Part shown: in pieces, positions 53,522-64,000 of the stretch
Position numbering within the stretch: position 1 is the stretch's first letter
How the letters are laid out: each line of letters starts with the position of its first letter
Assembly: GCF_021568695.1 (NCBI RefSeq)
Contig: NZ_JAKGTI010000001.1
Coordinates: forward strand, 62,001-126,000
Length of the DNA: 64,000 bases
Direction of reading: 5' to 3'
Origin: Maritalea mediterranea
GTDB taxonomy: Bacteria > Pseudomonadota > Alphaproteobacteria > Rhizobiales > Devosiaceae
Position numbers and translations under genes: made by a program
Notes under the pieces: model-generated
Told to the model about the DNA's origin: nothing
The model's input: only the letters and a program-made list of their open reading frames with translations
The model's database searches: none

Positions 53522-54484
53522 ATGTTTATGTTTGATCTGAAGGGCAGGGAGACGGCGCCACCGCATAGGCCGACGCCAAAATGGTATCATAGCCTTTTTT
53601 CTGCGGTGCCAGGCATCAATGCGCGGTCGAATTTGCCCTTAAGTGACCTCGACCAAAAATCCACCTTTGCCATGCCAATGACGTTGGCGCGGATCGGCTC
53701 GCTGGAAGTGCGCGTGGCGATGAGTGCCAGTGAAGTGCGCAAGGCGCAAGAGCTGCGCTATAAAGTCTTTTACGAAGAAATGTCGGCCAAGCCGGACGCG
53801 CGTACCCGCCGCACCAAACGTGATGCAGACGAATATGATCCTTTGTGCGATCATATCATCGTGCTGGACCATGACAGTGCCGAAGGCATGACAGGACGAC
53901 CAAAAATTGTCGGCACCTATCGCGCCTTGCGCTCGGATGTGGCACTGGCAGCAAACGGTTTCTACTCTGCGGCTGAATTTGATCTGAAACCCATGCTGGC
54001 CACCCATTGGCAGCAGGGCTTTTGTGAAGTGGGCCGTTCCTGCGTGTTGCCCGATTATCGCGACAAACGCACAATGGAGGCACTGTGGGTGGGGCTTTGG
54101 GCCTATGCGGTGCTCCACAATATTGATGTTTATTTCGGCGTCGCCAGCTTTGAAGGCACCGAGCCGAAAGAACACCGCGAAGCGCTGAGCTATTTACATC
54201 ATCATTGTCAGGCCCCTGCCGCGTGGCGCGTGGCACCGCAGCCGGAGATGGCCGGGCATGTGGACCATTTGCCCGCTGACGCCATCAATGAGCGCATGGC
54301 GATGAAAAAGCTGCCGCCACTCATAAAAGGCTATTTGCGCATAGGTGCCTATATTGGTGAGGGCATTTTTGTCGACAAGCAATTCGGCACCACCGATGTG
54401 ATGATCATCACGCTTTTGGATCAAATGCCAGAACGTTATAAGCAACATTTCCGCACCCTGACCGGATTGGACCGGAAAAACTAA
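53522..54484 (+). CDS. OlsB-like N-acyltransferase
   Basis: About 320 residues, from ATG 53522 (AGGGGA 11 nt upstream). The GNAT-like acyltransferase core begins near MPMTLARIGSLEVRVA and contains QELRYKVFYEEMSAKPDART, VGTYRALRSDVALAANGFYS and EVGRSCVLPDYRDKRTMEAL, as in ornithine acyl-ACP N-acyltransferases that start ornithine-lipid synthesis. An N-terminal 60 residues have no clear counterpart. No OlsA-like partner is adjacent, so ornithine specificity is by resemblance only. Confidence 0.82.
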   Translation: MFMFDLKGRETAPPHRPTPKWYHSLFSAVPGINARSNLPLSDLDQKSTFAMPMTLARIGSLEVRVAMSASEVRKAQELRYKVFYEEMSAKPDARTRRTKRDADEYDPLCDHIIVLDHDSAEGMTGRPKIVGTYRALRSDVALAANGFYSAAEFDLKPMLATHWQQGFCEVGRSCVLPDYRDKRTMEALWVGLWAYAVLHNIDVYFGVASFEGTEPKEHREALSYLHHHCQAPAAWRVAPQPEMAGHVDHLPADAINERMAMKKLPPLIKGYLRIGAYIGEGIFVDKQFGTTDVMIITLLDQMPERYKQHFRTLTGLDRKN

Positions 54485-54571
54485 GGGATAGCGCGTGTTG
54501 GCTGTTGGCAAGTCCAGTTTTATTGGCTTAGTGTTTCCCCTCATTCGCCTTAAAATTATGATTTGAAGTTC

Positions 54572-57385
54572 ATGACAGATAACGGCCATTCAAACGCCAA
54601 GCCTGACGATCTGCGCGCCGACGACGAAAAGCCCGCCGCCCTTGCCCATGATATTGAGCAGGAAGAATATGGCGCGGGTGAGCCGCCCAAAAAGCCGAAA
54701 AAGTCTAAAAAACCGGCCAGCGGCGGCAGCCAGCCAACGCCAATGATGGCGCAATATCTGGAAATCAAAGCGGTCAATCCCGATTGTTTGCTGTTTTACC
54801 GCATGGGCGACTTCTATGAGCTGTTCTTTGACGATGCGGAAATCGCCGCACAGGCCTTGGGGATTGCCCTCACCAAACGTGGGAAACATCTGGATGAGGA
54901 TATCCCCATGTGCGGCGTGCCGGTGCATGCGGCGCAGGATTATTTGAAAAAGCTGATCGCCCAAGGCTTCCGCGTGGCCGTGTGCGAGCAGATGGAAGAC
55001 CCGGCGGAAGCGAAAAAGCGGGGCTCCAAAGCGGTCGTGAAACGCGATGTGGTGCGCCTGGTGACGCCAGGCACCATCACTGAAGACGATCTGCTGCCCA
55101 CGGGCAACAATAATTATGTCGCCACCCTCGCCATGTTGCGGCATGGGGAAAAAGACTTTGCCATCTGCTATGCCGATATTTCCACCGGTGATCTGTTTTA
55201 CTCCGAAATTGCTGCCGATGTGATCAGCGATGAATTGGCGCGGATCGAGCCGCGCGAACTGGTGCTGACCGCCGCCACGCGCGAGGCGTTGGTGGAGGCG
55301 GGCGGGGTGCCCGCCAGTGCTGATATTCAATTGGCGGAAGAACGGACCGAACTGTTTGATTCAGATTTGGCGGGCGACCGGATCGCCAAATATTTTGCAG
55401 CCGACCAGCTGGACCCCTCCGCCTATTCGCGGCTAGTGCGCGCCGCCATTGGGGCCCTGATCGGCTATATTGATGAAACCCAGCGCGGCGCGCAGGTGCC
55501 GCTGCGGCTGCCGCGGGTGGGCGGCGCCAATGCCATGATGATCGATGCGGCGACTCGCAGTTCGCTGGAATTGCTGCGCACCAATCGCGGCGAAACCAAA
55601 GGCGCGCTACGCCATTGCCTCGACAATTGTGTCACCGCCGGCGGTTCGCGATTGCTCTCGGCCCGCATTGCCGCGCCGCTGGCCGATCCACAGGCGATCA
55701 ATGACCGGTTGGATATGCTGGATGATTTCGCCCGCAACAGCCTGCTGATCACCGACATTCGCGGCCGCTTGAAAGCGGCGCCCGATCTGGTGCGGGCTCT
55801 GACCCGGCTATCTTTGGATCGTGGTGGCCCGCGCGATATGGCCGCCATCGGCGCCAGCGCGATTGCGGCCGGGCATTTGCTGGCCCCCTTAAGCCAAATC
55901 CAAAACCCCAGCATTGGCGTGCAGAAAATTGTCGCGGCGCTGGAAGCCTCGCCGCAGGATCTGGCGGACCATCTCGCACGGGCGCTGAAGGAAGAATTGC
56001 CACTTTTGCCCCGCGATGGCGGCTTTGTGGCCAAGGGCTATAGCCCGGAGCTGGATGAATATCGCACGCTGGCGACCGAAAGCCGGCAAATTATAGCCGC
56101 GTTGCAAGCCAATTATGCCGAACTGTCCGGGATCAAATCCATCAAGGTGAAGCACAATAATGTGCTGGGCTATTTTGTGGAAGTGCCCGCCTCCCATGGC
56201 GATAAAATGATGGGCGCGCCGCTCAACGAGACCTTTATCCATCGCCAGACCCTGGCCAATGTGGTGCGCTTCACCACCCATGAACTGTCTGAATTGCAAG
56301 GCAAAATCACCCGCGCAAGCGAAGCGGCGGTGGCGATTGAACAAGGCATTTTCACCCTATTGCGGCAAGAGATCTTGGCCGAGACCAAAGCGCTGCAGCA
56401 CGTGGCTGATGCCTTGGCCGAGCTCGACTTTGTGACCGCCATGGCGCTGTTGGGGCTGGAGCGCAATTATAGCCGCCCGAAAATTGACAACAGCACCGCC
56501 TTCGAGATCGAAGCAGGCCGCCACCCGGTTGTGGAAATGATGCTGCAAAAAGAAGGCACCACCAATTTTGTCGCCAATGATTGTGATCTGTCCGGCCCCG
56601 AAGCGGCGGGCGAGGTGGGGGCACTCTGGTTGATCACCGGGCCGAATATGGGCGGTAAATCCACCTATTTGCGGCAAAATGCGCTGATCGCCATCATGGC
56701 GCAAATGGGCATTTATGTGCCCGCCCGTTCCGCCCATATTGGCGTGGTGGACCGCATCTTCTCCCGCGTCGGTGCGGCAGACGACATTGCCCATGGCCGT
56801 TCGACCTTTATGGTCGAAATGGTGGAAACTGCCGCCATTCTAAATCGCGCAACAGCCCGTTCACTGGTGGTGTTGGACGAGATTGGCCGCGGTACGGCCA
56901 CATTTGATGGCCTATCTATTGCCTGGGCTGCTGTGGAAGCGCTGCACGGAAACACCAAATGCCGGGCCCTGTTTGCCACCCACTATCACGAACTGACCGC
57001 CCTTTCCGAGCGGTTGGACCGGGTGAGCAACCACACCATGAAGGTGCGGGAATGGGAAGGCGATGTGGTATTTTTGCACGAAGTGGCCAAAGGCACAGCC
57101 GATCGATCTTATGGCATTCAGGTGGCCAAATTGGCAGGCCTGCCAGACCATGTCGTCACCCGGGCGCAAGAAGTTTTGGATATTTTGGAAAAACGCGAGG
57201 CGGGCAGCATGGAAGAAGGCATGAGCCAATTGCCACTTTTTGCCGCACGGCCGCAGCCAAAGGTCGAAAAACGGCAAGATTTGCTTGCAGAACGCATGAA
57301 AAGCATAAATCCTGATGAAATGACGCCACGCCAAGCGATTGATTTGATGTACGAACTCAAAAAACTATCGAGGGACAATGCCTGA
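54572..57385 (+). CDS. mutS: DNA mismatch repair protein MutS
   Basis: A 937-residue MutS. ATG 54572 is chosen; a TTG at 54563 is the frame's first alternative. The mismatch-contact Phe-x-Glu is in [12 protein letters not shown], the Walker A in [16 protein letters not shown], and [14 protein letters not shown] and [15 protein letters not shown] are conserved. It has an extra N-terminal segment of about 45 charged, Pro/Lys-rich residues ([16 protein letters not shown]). It overlaps glnD by 8 nt. Confidence 0.96.
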   Translation: MTDNGHSNAKPDDLRADDEKPAALAHDIEQEEYGAGEPPKKPKKSKKPASGGSQPTPMMAQYLEIKAVNPDCLLFYRMGDFYELFFDDAEIAAQALGIALTKRGKHLDEDIPMCGVPVHAAQDYLKKLIAQGFRVAVCEQMEDPAEAKKRGSKAVVKRDVVRLVTPGTITEDDLLPTGNNNYVATLAMLRHGEKDFAICYADISTGDLFYSEIAADVISDELARIEPRELVLTAATREALVEAGGVPASADIQLAEERTELFDSDLAGDRIAKYFAADQLDPSAYSRLVRAAIGALIGYIDETQRGAQVPLRLPRVGGANAMMIDAATRSSLELLRTNRGETKGALRHCLDNCVTAGGSRLLSARIAAPLADPQAINDRLDMLDDFARNSLLITDIRGRLKAAPDLVRALTRLSLDRGGPRDMAAIGASAIAAGHLLAPLSQIQNPSIGVQKIVAALEASPQDLADHLARALKEELPLLPRDGGFVAKGYSPELDEYRTLATESRQIIAALQANYAELSGIKSIKVKHNNVLGYFVEVPASHGDKMMGAPLNETFIHRQTLANVVRFTTHELSELQGKITRASEAAVAIEQGIFTLLRQEILAETKALQHVADALAELDFVTAMALLGLERNYSRPKIDNSTAFEIEAGRHPVVEMMLQKEGTTNFVANDCDLSGPEAAGEVGALWLITGPNMGGKSTYLRQNALIAIMAQMGIYVPARSAHIGVVDRIFSRVGAADDIAHGRSTFMVEMVETAAILNRATARSLVVLDEIGRGTATFDGLSIAWAAVEALHGNTKCRALFATHYHELTALSERLDRVSNHTMKVREWEGDVVFLHEVAKGTADRSYGIQVAKLAGLPDHVVTRAQEVLDILEKREAGSMEEGMSQLPLFAARPQPKVEKRQDLLAERMKSINPDEMTPRQAIDLMYELKKLSRDNA

Positions 57386-60209
57386 ACGCACTCGGCCGCC
57401 TAAAGCTTTCAAGCTGCAAAAAGCAGACGATTTGATCGGGCATGTTCTCGACCAGCTGGGTGACCTGTCTCCATCAAGCAATCAGGCACGTAACATTGTG
57501 TTGGCCACAGCCAAAAAAGCGCTTAGCGAGGCCCGGAGTCGGGCCGAACAGGATTTGCTCGAAGATGGCAAAGGCAAGCGCTGCGCCAAAAATCTGTGCG
57601 CCGCCCAGGATGAAATCATCAAAATGGCGTTCAAATTCGCCTCCGGCTATGTGTTTCCGGTGAACAATCGGTCCGATGCGGAAACCCTGACCATTGCCGC
57701 TGTAGGCGGCTATGGCCGTGGCACACTGGCCCCCGGGTCCGACATCGATTTGCTGTTTATTCTGCCCTATAAGCAAACGCCCTGGGGCGAGAGCGTGACC
57801 GAATATGTGCTCTATTTGCTGTGGGACCTGGGGCAAAAGGTTGGCCATGCCGTGCGCTCCATTGATGAATGTATCCGCATGGCGAAAGCCGACATGACCG
57901 TGCGCACCGCCACACTGGAAAGCCGCCAGATTATTGGCGATCTGGCGCTTTATGACGAGCTGCAGCAACGTTTTGCCGACGAGATTGTCGCCAATAGCGG
58001 TGCCGAATTTATTGCCGCCAAAATGGCCGAGCGCGATGAGCGACACGAAAAAATCGGCAATACCCGCTTTGTGGTTGAGCCCAACATCAAAGATGGCAAG
58101 GGCGGCCTGCGCGATTTGAACACTTTGTTCTGGATCGCGAAATATTTTTATCGCGTGCGCACCAGTGCCGAACTGGTGAAAAAGGGCGTCTTTTCCCGCT
58201 CAGAGTTTCGCCGCTTCCAACGGTCCGAGGATTTTTTATGGGCCATTCGCTGCCATTTGCATTTTCTCACCGGCCGGTCTGAGGAAAAGCTTTCTTTTGA
58301 GCTACAACAGGATTTGGCCCAGCGCCTGCATGTGAGCGGCCGCGCCGGGCTGCGCCCGGTGGAGCGCTTGATGAAGCGCTATTTCTCCGTGGCGAAAGAT
58401 GTGGGCGATTTGACCCGGATTTTTTGCACCTCGCTGGAATTTAACCACGCCAAGGATGTGGACGTGCTCGGGCGCATGCGCAAAAGCCTGTCGGGTCGCC
58501 GCAAAATCAAGGGCGAAAAAGACTTTGTGGTGGAGCGCGGGCGCATCAATATTGTCAATGATCAGGTGTTTGAAAAAGACCCAGTCAATCTGATCAAAAT
58601 TTTTTGGGTGGCTGGTCGCGAAGGACTTTTATTTCACCCCGATGCGTTGAAAGCCCTGACCCGCTCGCGCCAATTGATCGATAGACAATTGCGGCAGGAT
58701 CAACAGGCAAATGCGTATTTTTTGAAGATCCTGACCCACGCACCTTCGGTGGAGCGGATTTTGCGCCGCATGAATGAGGCGGACATTTTGGGTAAATTCA
58801 TCCCGGAATTCGGCCGCATTGTCGCGTTGATGCAATTCAATATGTATCACCATTATACAGTGGACGAGCATCTGATCCGCGCTGTGGGCGTATTGGCGGA
58901 AATTGTCGAGGGGGGGCTGAAAGATGAGCTGCCCCTAACCCATGAATTGCTGCCGCACCTCGCCGATCTGAAATTGCTGTTCGTCGCGCTATTCCTGCAC
59001 GATATTGCCAAGGGGCGGCCCGAAGACCATTCCACCGCCGGGGCTCGCGTGGCGCGCAAGTTGTGCCCACGCTTTGGCCTGACCCCCGCAGAAACCGACA
59101 CAGTGGCCTGGCTGATCCAGAATCACCTGGTGATGAGCGAAATTTCGCAATCTCGCGATGTGCAGGACCCTCAAACGGCGGCGAATTTTGCCGATATTGT
59201 GCAAAGCCCGGCACGGTTGTCTTTGTTGCTGGTGCTCACCGCCTGCGATATTCGAGCGGTGGGGCCGGGCGTCTGGACCGGCTGGAAAGGCTCGCTTCTG
59301 CGCGCGCTTTATTATGCCACCGAACCACTGCTCTCAGGCGGCCATTCCCAGATTAGCCAGGCGGAACGGATCGATGCGGCGAAGGAGCGGTTGAGCCAGG
59401 CCTTGCGCGATTGGCCCGCCAACCAGCGCGACGATTATATCGATAGCCATTATTCCACCTATTGGGTGCGGTCCGAGTTCCAGTTGCAAATGGAACATGC
59501 CAAAATGATCCGCAAAGCCAATCAGCTGGGGCAAAGCTTTGCCGGGTGCGTGACGGTGAAGGTCTTTGAGGCGATCACCGAACTCTCCCTTTATACGCCA
59601 GATCATCCGCGGCTCTTGTCGCTTATTGCAGGGGCGTGCACTTTGGCCAATGCCGATATTATGGGCGCGCAAATTTCCATGATGCGCGACGGCCACGCGT
59701 TGGATACGTTGCGGCTTAAACGCAGCTTCACGGCCGATGAAGATGAGCGCATTCGCGCCCTTAAAATCATTGAGACAGTGCAAAAACTGCTCTCGGGTGA
59801 AAAATATCTGCCCAAAGATCTGGGGCGCGATTCCAAGCTCAATAAGCGGCTAAAGCCATTCACCGTGCCGACGGACATATACATTTCCAATAGCCTGTCC
59901 ACGAAATTCACAGTGATTGAAATTTCGGGACTGGACCGCACGGGCCTGTTGCACGATCTGACCCGTGAAATTGCGGATCTGAGCCTGACCATTCAGTCGG
60001 CCCATATTGGCACTTACGGCGAAAAGGCGATTGACGTTTTTTACGTCACCGACCTGACCGGCATGAAAATCACCGACAAGACGCGGCAGAAAAAGATCAA
60101 GGAAAGTCTTTTGGAAGTGTTTGCCGGGTTTGAACGCGAGAAAAAGAAGCAGCGGGCCAAACGCCACAAAAAACTGCGGGCAGGCGAATCGCTAAAGGGC
60201 CTTGCCTGA
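57378..60209 (+). CDS. glnD: [Protein-PII] uridylyltransferase/removing enzyme
   Basis: A 943-residue bifunctional nitrogen sensor that modifies PII proteins. The nucleotidyltransferase site is [19 protein letters not shown] (about 110-128), the HD hydrolase site [14 protein letters not shown] (about 535-550), and two C-terminal ACT domains bind glutamine ([18 protein letters not shown]). It is translationally coupled to mutS (8-nt overlap) and murJ (1-nt overlap). Confidence 0.96.
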   Translation: MPERTRPPKAFKLQKADDLIGHVLDQLGDLSPSSNQARNIVLATAKKALSEARSRAEQDLLEDGKGKRCAKNLCAAQDEIIKMAFKFASGYVFPVNNRSDAETLTIAAVGGYGRGTLAPGSDIDLLFILPYKQTPWGESVTEYVLYLLWDLGQKVGHAVRSIDECIRMAKADMTVRTATLESRQIIGDLALYDELQQRFADEIVANSGAEFIAAKMAERDERHEKIGNTRFVVEPNIKDGKGGLRDLNTLFWIAKYFYRVRTSAELVKKGVFSRSEFRRFQRSEDFLWAIRCHLHFLTGRSEEKLSFELQQDLAQRLHVSGRAGLRPVERLMKRYFSVAKDVGDLTRIFCTSLEFNHAKDVDVLGRMRKSLSGRRKIKGEKDFVVERGRINIVNDQVFEKDPVNLIKIFWVAGREGLLFHPDALKALTRSRQLIDRQLRQDQQANAYFLKILTHAPSVERILRRMNEADILGKFIPEFGRIVALMQFNMYHHYTVDEHLIRAVGVLAEIVEGGLKDELPLTHELLPHLADLKLLFVALFLHDIAKGRPEDHSTAGARVARKLCPRFGLTPAETDTVAWLIQNHLVMSEISQSRDVQDPQTAANFADIVQSPARLSLLLVLTACDIRAVGPGVWTGWKGSLLRALYYATEPLLSGGHSQISQAERIDAAKERLSQALRDWPANQRDDYIDSHYSTYWVRSEFQLQMEHAKMIRKANQLGQSFAGCVTVKVFEAITELSLYTPDHPRLLSLIAGACTLANADIMGAQISMMRDGHALDTLRLKRSFTADEDERIRALKIIETVQKLLSGEKYLPKDLGRDSKLNKRLKPFTVPTDIYISNSLSTKFTVIEISGLDRTGLLHDLTREIADLSLTIQSAHIGTYGEKAIDVFYVTDLTGMKITDKTRQKKIKESLLEVFAGFEREKKKQRAKRHKKLRAGESLKGLA

Positions 60210-61774
60210 TGAGCCTGGTGCGCAATTTCGCCTCTGTCGGCGGCGCGACCCTTTTGTCGCGGGTGCTCGGCTTTGTGCGCGATATTTTGATGGCAGCTAT
60301 TTTGGGCGCGGGGCCCGTGGCCGATGCCTTTGTCGCTGCCTTCCGCTTGCCTAATATGTTCCGCCGCATTCTGGCCGAAGGGGCGTTCAATACCGCCTTT
60401 ATTCCGCTCTTCGCCAAGGCGCTGGAAACCAGAGGTGAAGAGGCGGCCAAAGACTTTGCCAAAAACATTATCTCCTCGCTGATCGCCCTGCTGCTGGTGC
60501 TGACCGTGCTGGCGGAAATTTTTATGCCGCAATTGATTATGATTTTGGCCCCCGGCTTTCAGGAGAATCCGGACAAATTCGACTTAACCGTACTTTTTGC
60601 CCGCATCTGCTTTCCATATCTCGCCTGCATGTCCTTGATGGCCGCCTATGCCGGTATTTTGAATTCCTTGCGCAAATTTTTAATGGCGGCGCTTGCCCCC
60701 GTTTTGCTCAATGTGGTGCTGATCGGCTTTTTGGCCACCCTGGCCTTCACCCGTCCCGAGATTGCACAGTCAGGCTTTTGGCTCTCCATCGGGGTGTTGA
60801 TCGGCGGGGTGGCGCAGGTGGTGATGGTGGTGTTTGCGCTGGTGCGCACTGGCTTTCTGCCGCCCCTCTCCTTGCCGAAGCTGGATAAGGATTTGCGCCG
60901 TTTTTGGACCTTGGCCGTGCCAGCCCTTTTTACCGGTGGCGTCACCCAGATCAACATCGTTGTGGGCACCAATATTGCCTCAAATGAAGCAAGTGCCGTC
61001 TCCTATCTTTATTATGCCGACCGGCTCTATCAGTTGCCGCTCGGCATTATCGGCATTGCCATTGGCGTGGTGCTGCTGCCTGAACTGTCGCGGCGGCTCA
61101 AATCTGGCGATCTTGATGGTGCCGCGCGGGTGCAGGACCAATCCATGCTGTTCGCCATGATGCTCACGGTGCCAGCCGCAGTGGCGCTGTTTGTAATTGC
61201 CGAGCCCGTCATCAAAACCTTGTTCGAATATGGGGCGTTCTCCGCATTTGCCGCCGAACAAAGCGCCATGGCCCTATCGGTCTTTGCCTTGGGTCTCCCC
61301 AGCTTTGTATTGGCGAAAATATTGCAGCCCGCTTATTTCGCGCGGGAAAATACAGCCAGCCCCGCCATGTTTGCGGTGGTGACCGTTGCGGTTAATGTCG
61401 GATTTTCGCTGGCGCTGTTCCCCATGTTCAAACATGTGGGCATTGCCGCCGCCACCACCATTGCCGGCTGGACCAATGTGGCGCTATTGACCGGTGGTCT
61501 GATGCGCAAGAAGCAATTTGAGTTGACCGCCGCAACCCGTAAGGGATTGGTCTTTCTCAGTTTAGGCGCTGCGGTAATGGGGTGGGGCTTGTTTGGTGGC
61601 CAATGGCTGCTGGCCCCCTATTTTGAAGCGGATCAGTTTGTGGCGATACGTTTCGTCGCGCTGTTGGGGCTGATAGCGGCTGGCGCCATCGTCTATTTTG
61701 GACTGGTGCAGCTGTTTGGCGTTTTTGACTTGCGCCGCTGGCGGCAATTGGCGACCCAGCCAACCAAAGGCTAA
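60209..61774 (+). CDS. murJ: Lipid II flippase MurJ
   Basis: A 521-residue protein with about 14 membrane helices. The N-terminus LVRNFASVGGATLLSRVLGF and ADAFVAAFRLPNMFRRILAE are MurJ/MviN signatures. It overlaps glnD by one base (TGATG). In Hyphomicrobiales mutS-glnD-murJ-trpS is a standard order. Confidence 0.95.
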   Translation: MSLVRNFASVGGATLLSRVLGFVRDILMAAILGAGPVADAFVAAFRLPNMFRRILAEGAFNTAFIPLFAKALETRGEEAAKDFAKNIISSLIALLLVLTVLAEIFMPQLIMILAPGFQENPDKFDLTVLFARICFPYLACMSLMAAYAGILNSLRKFLMAALAPVLLNVVLIGFLATLAFTRPEIAQSGFWLSIGVLIGGVAQVVMVVFALVRTGFLPPLSLPKLDKDLRRFWTLAVPALFTGGVTQINIVVGTNIASNEASAVSYLYYADRLYQLPLGIIGIAIGVVLLPELSRRLKSGDLDGAARVQDQSMLFAMMLTVPAAVALFVIAEPVIKTLFEYGAFSAFAAEQSAMALSVFALGLPSFVLAKILQPAYFARENTASPAMFAVVTVAVNVGFSLALFPMFKHVGIAAATTIAGWTNVALLTGGLMRKKQFELTAATRKGLVFLSLGAAVMGWGLFGGQWLLAPYFEADQFVAIRFVALLGLIAAGAIVYFGLVQLFGVFDLRRWRQLATQPTKG

Positions 61775-61875
61775 TCGACGCCACCCGATTTCTCGCCTTT
61801 CGCCACTTCACCTTTTGTTTTATTTCGCTATAAGTAAGCCCGTTATTTCAGTGTAAAAAGTCAATAGGTTGATCC

Positions 61876-62913
61876 ATGACCGAGTTTCAAAACCGCCTTT
61901 TCTCAGGTGTTCAGCCCTCAGGTGATTTGCATTTGGGCAATTATCTGGGCGCGATCCGTCGCTTTGCCCCCATGCAAGCGCAGTTTGACTGCATCTTTTG
62001 CGTGGTCGATATGCATGCGATCACGGTCTGGCAAGAGCCTGAAGTTTTACGCCATAAAACTCGGGAAATCGCGGCAACCTATATCGCCACGGGCGTCGAC
62101 CCGAAAAAGTCCATCATCTTCAATCAAAGCCAGGTGATGCAGCATGCGGAACTGGCTTGGGTGTTCAATTGTGTGGCCCGCATCGGCTGGATGAACCGCA
62201 TGACCCAATTTAAGGACAAGGCGGGCAAAAACCGTGAAAATGCGTCCCTGGGCCTTTATGCCTATCCAAGCTTGATGGCGGCGGACATTCTGCTTTATCG
62301 CGGCACTCATGTGCCGGTGGGCGATGACCAGAAGCAACATTTGGAGCTGACCCGCGACATCGCGCAAAAATTCAACAATGATTTCAACAAACAGATCATT
62401 GAAGAGGGTTTTGAAGATGGACAATTTTTCCCGTTGACCGAGCCGCTGATTTCCGGACCGGCCATGCGGATCATGTCTTTGCGCGACGGCAGCAAGAAAA
62501 TGTCAAAGTCTGACCCGTCAGAAATGGCGTGCCTGGGGCTGATGGACAGTGCCGACGACATTGCGAAGAAGCTGCGCAAGGCCAAAACTGATCCGGAACC
62601 CCTGCCGTCCGATGTGGATGGCCTGGCCGAGCGTCCTGAAGCGCGCAATCTGGTAGAGATCTATGCGGCACTGGCCAATATCACGTCTCAAGAGGTGCTC
62701 AAAGAGTTTGGCGGCCAAGGATTTGGCGCCTTTAAACCAGCCTTGGCAGAATTGGCAGTTGACAAATTGGCGCCGATTTCTGAGGAAACCAAACGCATGT
62801 TGGCAGATCCGGCGGAAGTGGACAATATTTTGCGTGACGGGGCTGAACGGGCCCGCGATATCGCGGAAGAAACCATGAAGCATGTGCGTCAAATTGTTGG
62901 TTTTGTTAGCTAA
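61876..62913 (+). CDS. trpS: Tryptophanyl-tRNA synthetase
   Basis: A 345-residue class Ic synthetase. The HIGH-like motif is [18 protein letters not shown] (about residues 10-27), and [11 protein letters not shown] is the KMSKS loop. [18 protein letters not shown] is typical. It is about 100 nt downstream of murJ and transcribed in the same direction. Confidence 0.97.
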   Translation: MTEFQNRLFSGVQPSGDLHLGNYLGAIRRFAPMQAQFDCIFCVVDMHAITVWQEPEVLRHKTREIAATYIATGVDPKKSIIFNQSQVMQHAELAWVFNCVARIGWMNRMTQFKDKAGKNRENASLGLYAYPSLMAADILLYRGTHVPVGDDQKQHLELTRDIAQKFNNDFNKQIIEEGFEDGQFFPLTEPLISGPAMRIMSLRDGSKKMSKSDPSEMACLGLMDSADDIAKKLRKAKTDPEPLPSDVDGLAERPEARNLVEIYAALANITSQEVLKEFGGQGFGAFKPALAELAVDKLAPISEETKRMLADPAEVDNILRDGAERARDIAEETMKHVRQIVGFVS

Positions 62914-62916
62914 AAC

Positions 62917-62961
62917 CTGCCACGCCGAAATGCGCTTGGCAAAAGCGCATTTCGGTGGCAG
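62917..62961 (+). promoter_or_regulatory. Long hairpin between trpS and the stress-protein gene
   Basis: CTGCCA + CCGAAATGCGCTT pairs with AAGCGCATTTCGG + TGGCAG, 19 bp with a 2-nt bulge and a 5-nt loop. It starts 4 nt after the trpS stop and ends 10 nt before the next start. There is no T-run, so it may be a 3'-end stabiliser of trpS mRNA, or it may cover the next gene's ribosome site. Confidence 0.7.
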
Positions 62962-62970
62962 CATGTCGCC

Positions 62971-63477
62971 ATGAGTGTTGAGCACGAAGATCAAACCGCC
63001 CAGATGCCAGACTTTGGCGGGCGGAAATTTTTAGCCGTTTTGGATGGCACCGAGGAATGCTGGGTGGCCGTTACCTTTGCCGCCTATCGCATGAAGCGCA
63101 CCGGCGGCATTGTGAAATTGCTGGTGGTGATCGAGCCTGACGACTTCCAGCACTGGATCGGTGTGGAAGATGTGATGCGGGCCGAAGCCTATGAGCAGGC
63201 CAATCAATGGCTGGACGAAGCGGAAGCCCTGATTGCCAAGATCGGCAATATCGAAGTGGAGCGCGAAATTCGCGAGGGCCGGACCGCCGACGAAATTGAA
63301 GATTTGATCGGCGAAGATAAAAATATCTCCATTTTGGTGCTGGCCTCTTCGACCTCGACCGATGGACCGGGGCCGCTGGTGAGCACGCTGGCCTCCCGCG
63401 GGGCCAATGCCTTGCCTATTCCCGTGGCCATTGTGCCGGGCATTTTGACCGAAAGCCAGATCGCCGAATTGGCATAA
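62971..63477 (+). CDS. Universal stress protein (UspA family)
   Basis: A 168-residue single Usp domain with a short N-terminal extension (MSVEHEDQTAQMPDF). RKFLAVLDGTEECWVAVTFA opens the fold. The ATP-binding glycine motif GxxGSxx is replaced by SSTSTDGPGPLVSTLASRG, so nucleotide binding is uncertain. It lies between trpS and nfu. Confidence 0.87.
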   Translation: MSVEHEDQTAQMPDFGGRKFLAVLDGTEECWVAVTFAAYRMKRTGGIVKLLVVIEPDDFQHWIGVEDVMRAEAYEQANQWLDEAEALIAKIGNIEVEREIREGRTADEIEDLIGEDKNISILVLASSTSTDGPGPLVSTLASRGANALPIPVAIVPGILTESQIAELA

Positions 63478-63606
63478 TATTCCCGTTCTCACGAAAAATT
63501 TGGTGATTCAGCGCTTGCCTTTGGCGCACAAAAGACTATTTTATAATCATTCTAAACTGATTTCGGGTGGTCAAATCACCTGAAAAGACAATCGGAGAAA
63601 TCGGTC

Positions 63607-64000
63607 ATGTTTATTCAAACCGAAGCGACGCCCAATCCGCAAACCCTGAAATTCTTGCCCGGCCGCGATGTATTGCCCGGCGAGCCAAAGGACTTTCGCG
63701 ATGAAGAGGCGGCCAAAGCATCTCCATTGGCCAGCGCCCTGTTCACGATTGACGGGGTCACCGGCGTGTTTTTCGGGGCCGACTTTGTGGCGGTCACCAA
63801 AGATGACAGCGACTGGGCCCATCTGAAGCCCGCTATTCTCGGCGCTATCATGGAACATTTTATGTCCAACCAGCCGCTCTTGAGCGATGGGGAAGACCAT
63901 GCGGCCAACGGGCAAGCGGAGGAATTCTTCGAAGAAGAAGACAAGGAAATGGTCGAAGTGATCAAGGAATTGCTCGACACCCGCGTGCGGCCAGCCGTGG
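63607..64000 (+). CDS. NifU/Nfu-family iron-sulfur carrier, truncated by window
   Basis: The gene starts at ATG 63607 (GGAGA upstream) and is open to the window end. The visible 131 residues hold the Nfu N-terminal domain (FIQTEATPNPQTLKFLPGRD, GVFFGADFVAVTKDDSDW), an acidic linker (GQAEEFFEEEDKEMVEV) and the beginning of the NifU domain (IKELLDTRVRPAV). The cluster-binding CxxC should follow beyond the edge. It is the alphaproteobacterial form that delivers Fe-S clusters to targets. Confidence 0.92.
   Translation, partial: MFIQTEATPNPQTLKFLPGRDVLPGEPKDFRDEEAAKASPLASALFTIDGVTGVFFGADFVAVTKDDSDWAHLKPAILGAIMEHFMSNQPLLSDGEDHAANGQAEEFFEEEDKEMVEVIKELLDTRVRPAV

Overview
The window is chromosomal DNA of an alphaproteobacterium, most likely of the order Hyphomicrobiales (Rhizobiales). 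The evidence is gene order: hslV-GNAT-hslU, hisB-DUF2628-hisH-hisA-x-hisF-hisE-coaA, dapB-gpmA near nth, an ScfR/RamB-type regulator divergent from aceA, rsmI-yraN-gshB divergent from an LpoA-like lipoprotein, hrcA-grpE divergent from rph-rdgB-hemW, and mutS-glnD-murJ-trpS-usp-nfu are all arrangements familiar from that group. Coding is dense. No rRNA, tRNA, CRISPR array, prophage or transposase gene was seen.

Layout. 1-4.8 kb: an Smr-domain gene (start outside the window), an XRE regulator, then an envelope-stress-like module of ECF sigma factor, RskA-type anti-sigma factor, secreted fasciclin protein, Tat-exported MsrB and a second fasciclin protein. 4.9-6.3 kb: a NAMPT/NadV-type nicotinamide phosphoribosyltransferase. 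6.3-8.7 kb: hslV-GNAT-hslU on the minus strand. 8.9-13.7 kb: the histidine operon ending in coaA. 14.5-17.1 kb: nth, a DUF2244 gene and an Ada/Ogt-like repair gene. 17.6-20.3 kb: pyrF-GNAT fusion, dapB and gpmA. 20.9-24.1 kb: glyoxylate-shunt regulator and isocitrate lyase. 24.2-31.6 kb: S9 peptidase, comM-dinB-GNAT, LysR, an outer-membrane protein and a decayed hydrolase. 31.6-38.4 kb: frmA/fghA formaldehyde detoxification, marC, gshB, yraN, rsmI and an LpoA-like lipoprotein. 38.4-40.1 kb: gene remnants and repeats. 40.1-50.9 kb: FMN reductase, dnaJ, dnaK, alkB, a GGDEF/EAL protein, a GFA protein, grpE, hrcA, rph and rdgB. 50.9-64 kb: hemW, an ArsR/SRPBCC pair, an OlsB-like acyltransferase, mutS, glnD, murJ, trpS, a universal stress protein and the start of an nfu gene.

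Seven intergenic blocks (about 13.7-14.5, 15.7-16.2, 17.1-17.6, 20.3-20.9, 32.5-32.8, 39.1-40.1 and 52.05-52.46 kb) are built from a mosaic of short palindromic repeats. The main family (called A here) is a 110-150 bp element whose two ends are inverted copies of each other, each end itself a hairpin around the core GACTTGATC. It comes in two arm types and two lengths. A second family (B) is GC-rich and has two interchangeable tails. These repeats generate many false ORFs, and in two places they sit on or beside damaged genes or inside an operon.

Functionally the window is mostly housekeeping. The parts most worth a second look are the palindromic repeat families, the PyrF-GNAT fusion, the sigma/anti-sigma/fasciclin/MsrB module with a shared candidate promoter motif, the RamB-like operator array between the ScfR-type regulator and aceA, and three decaying genes.
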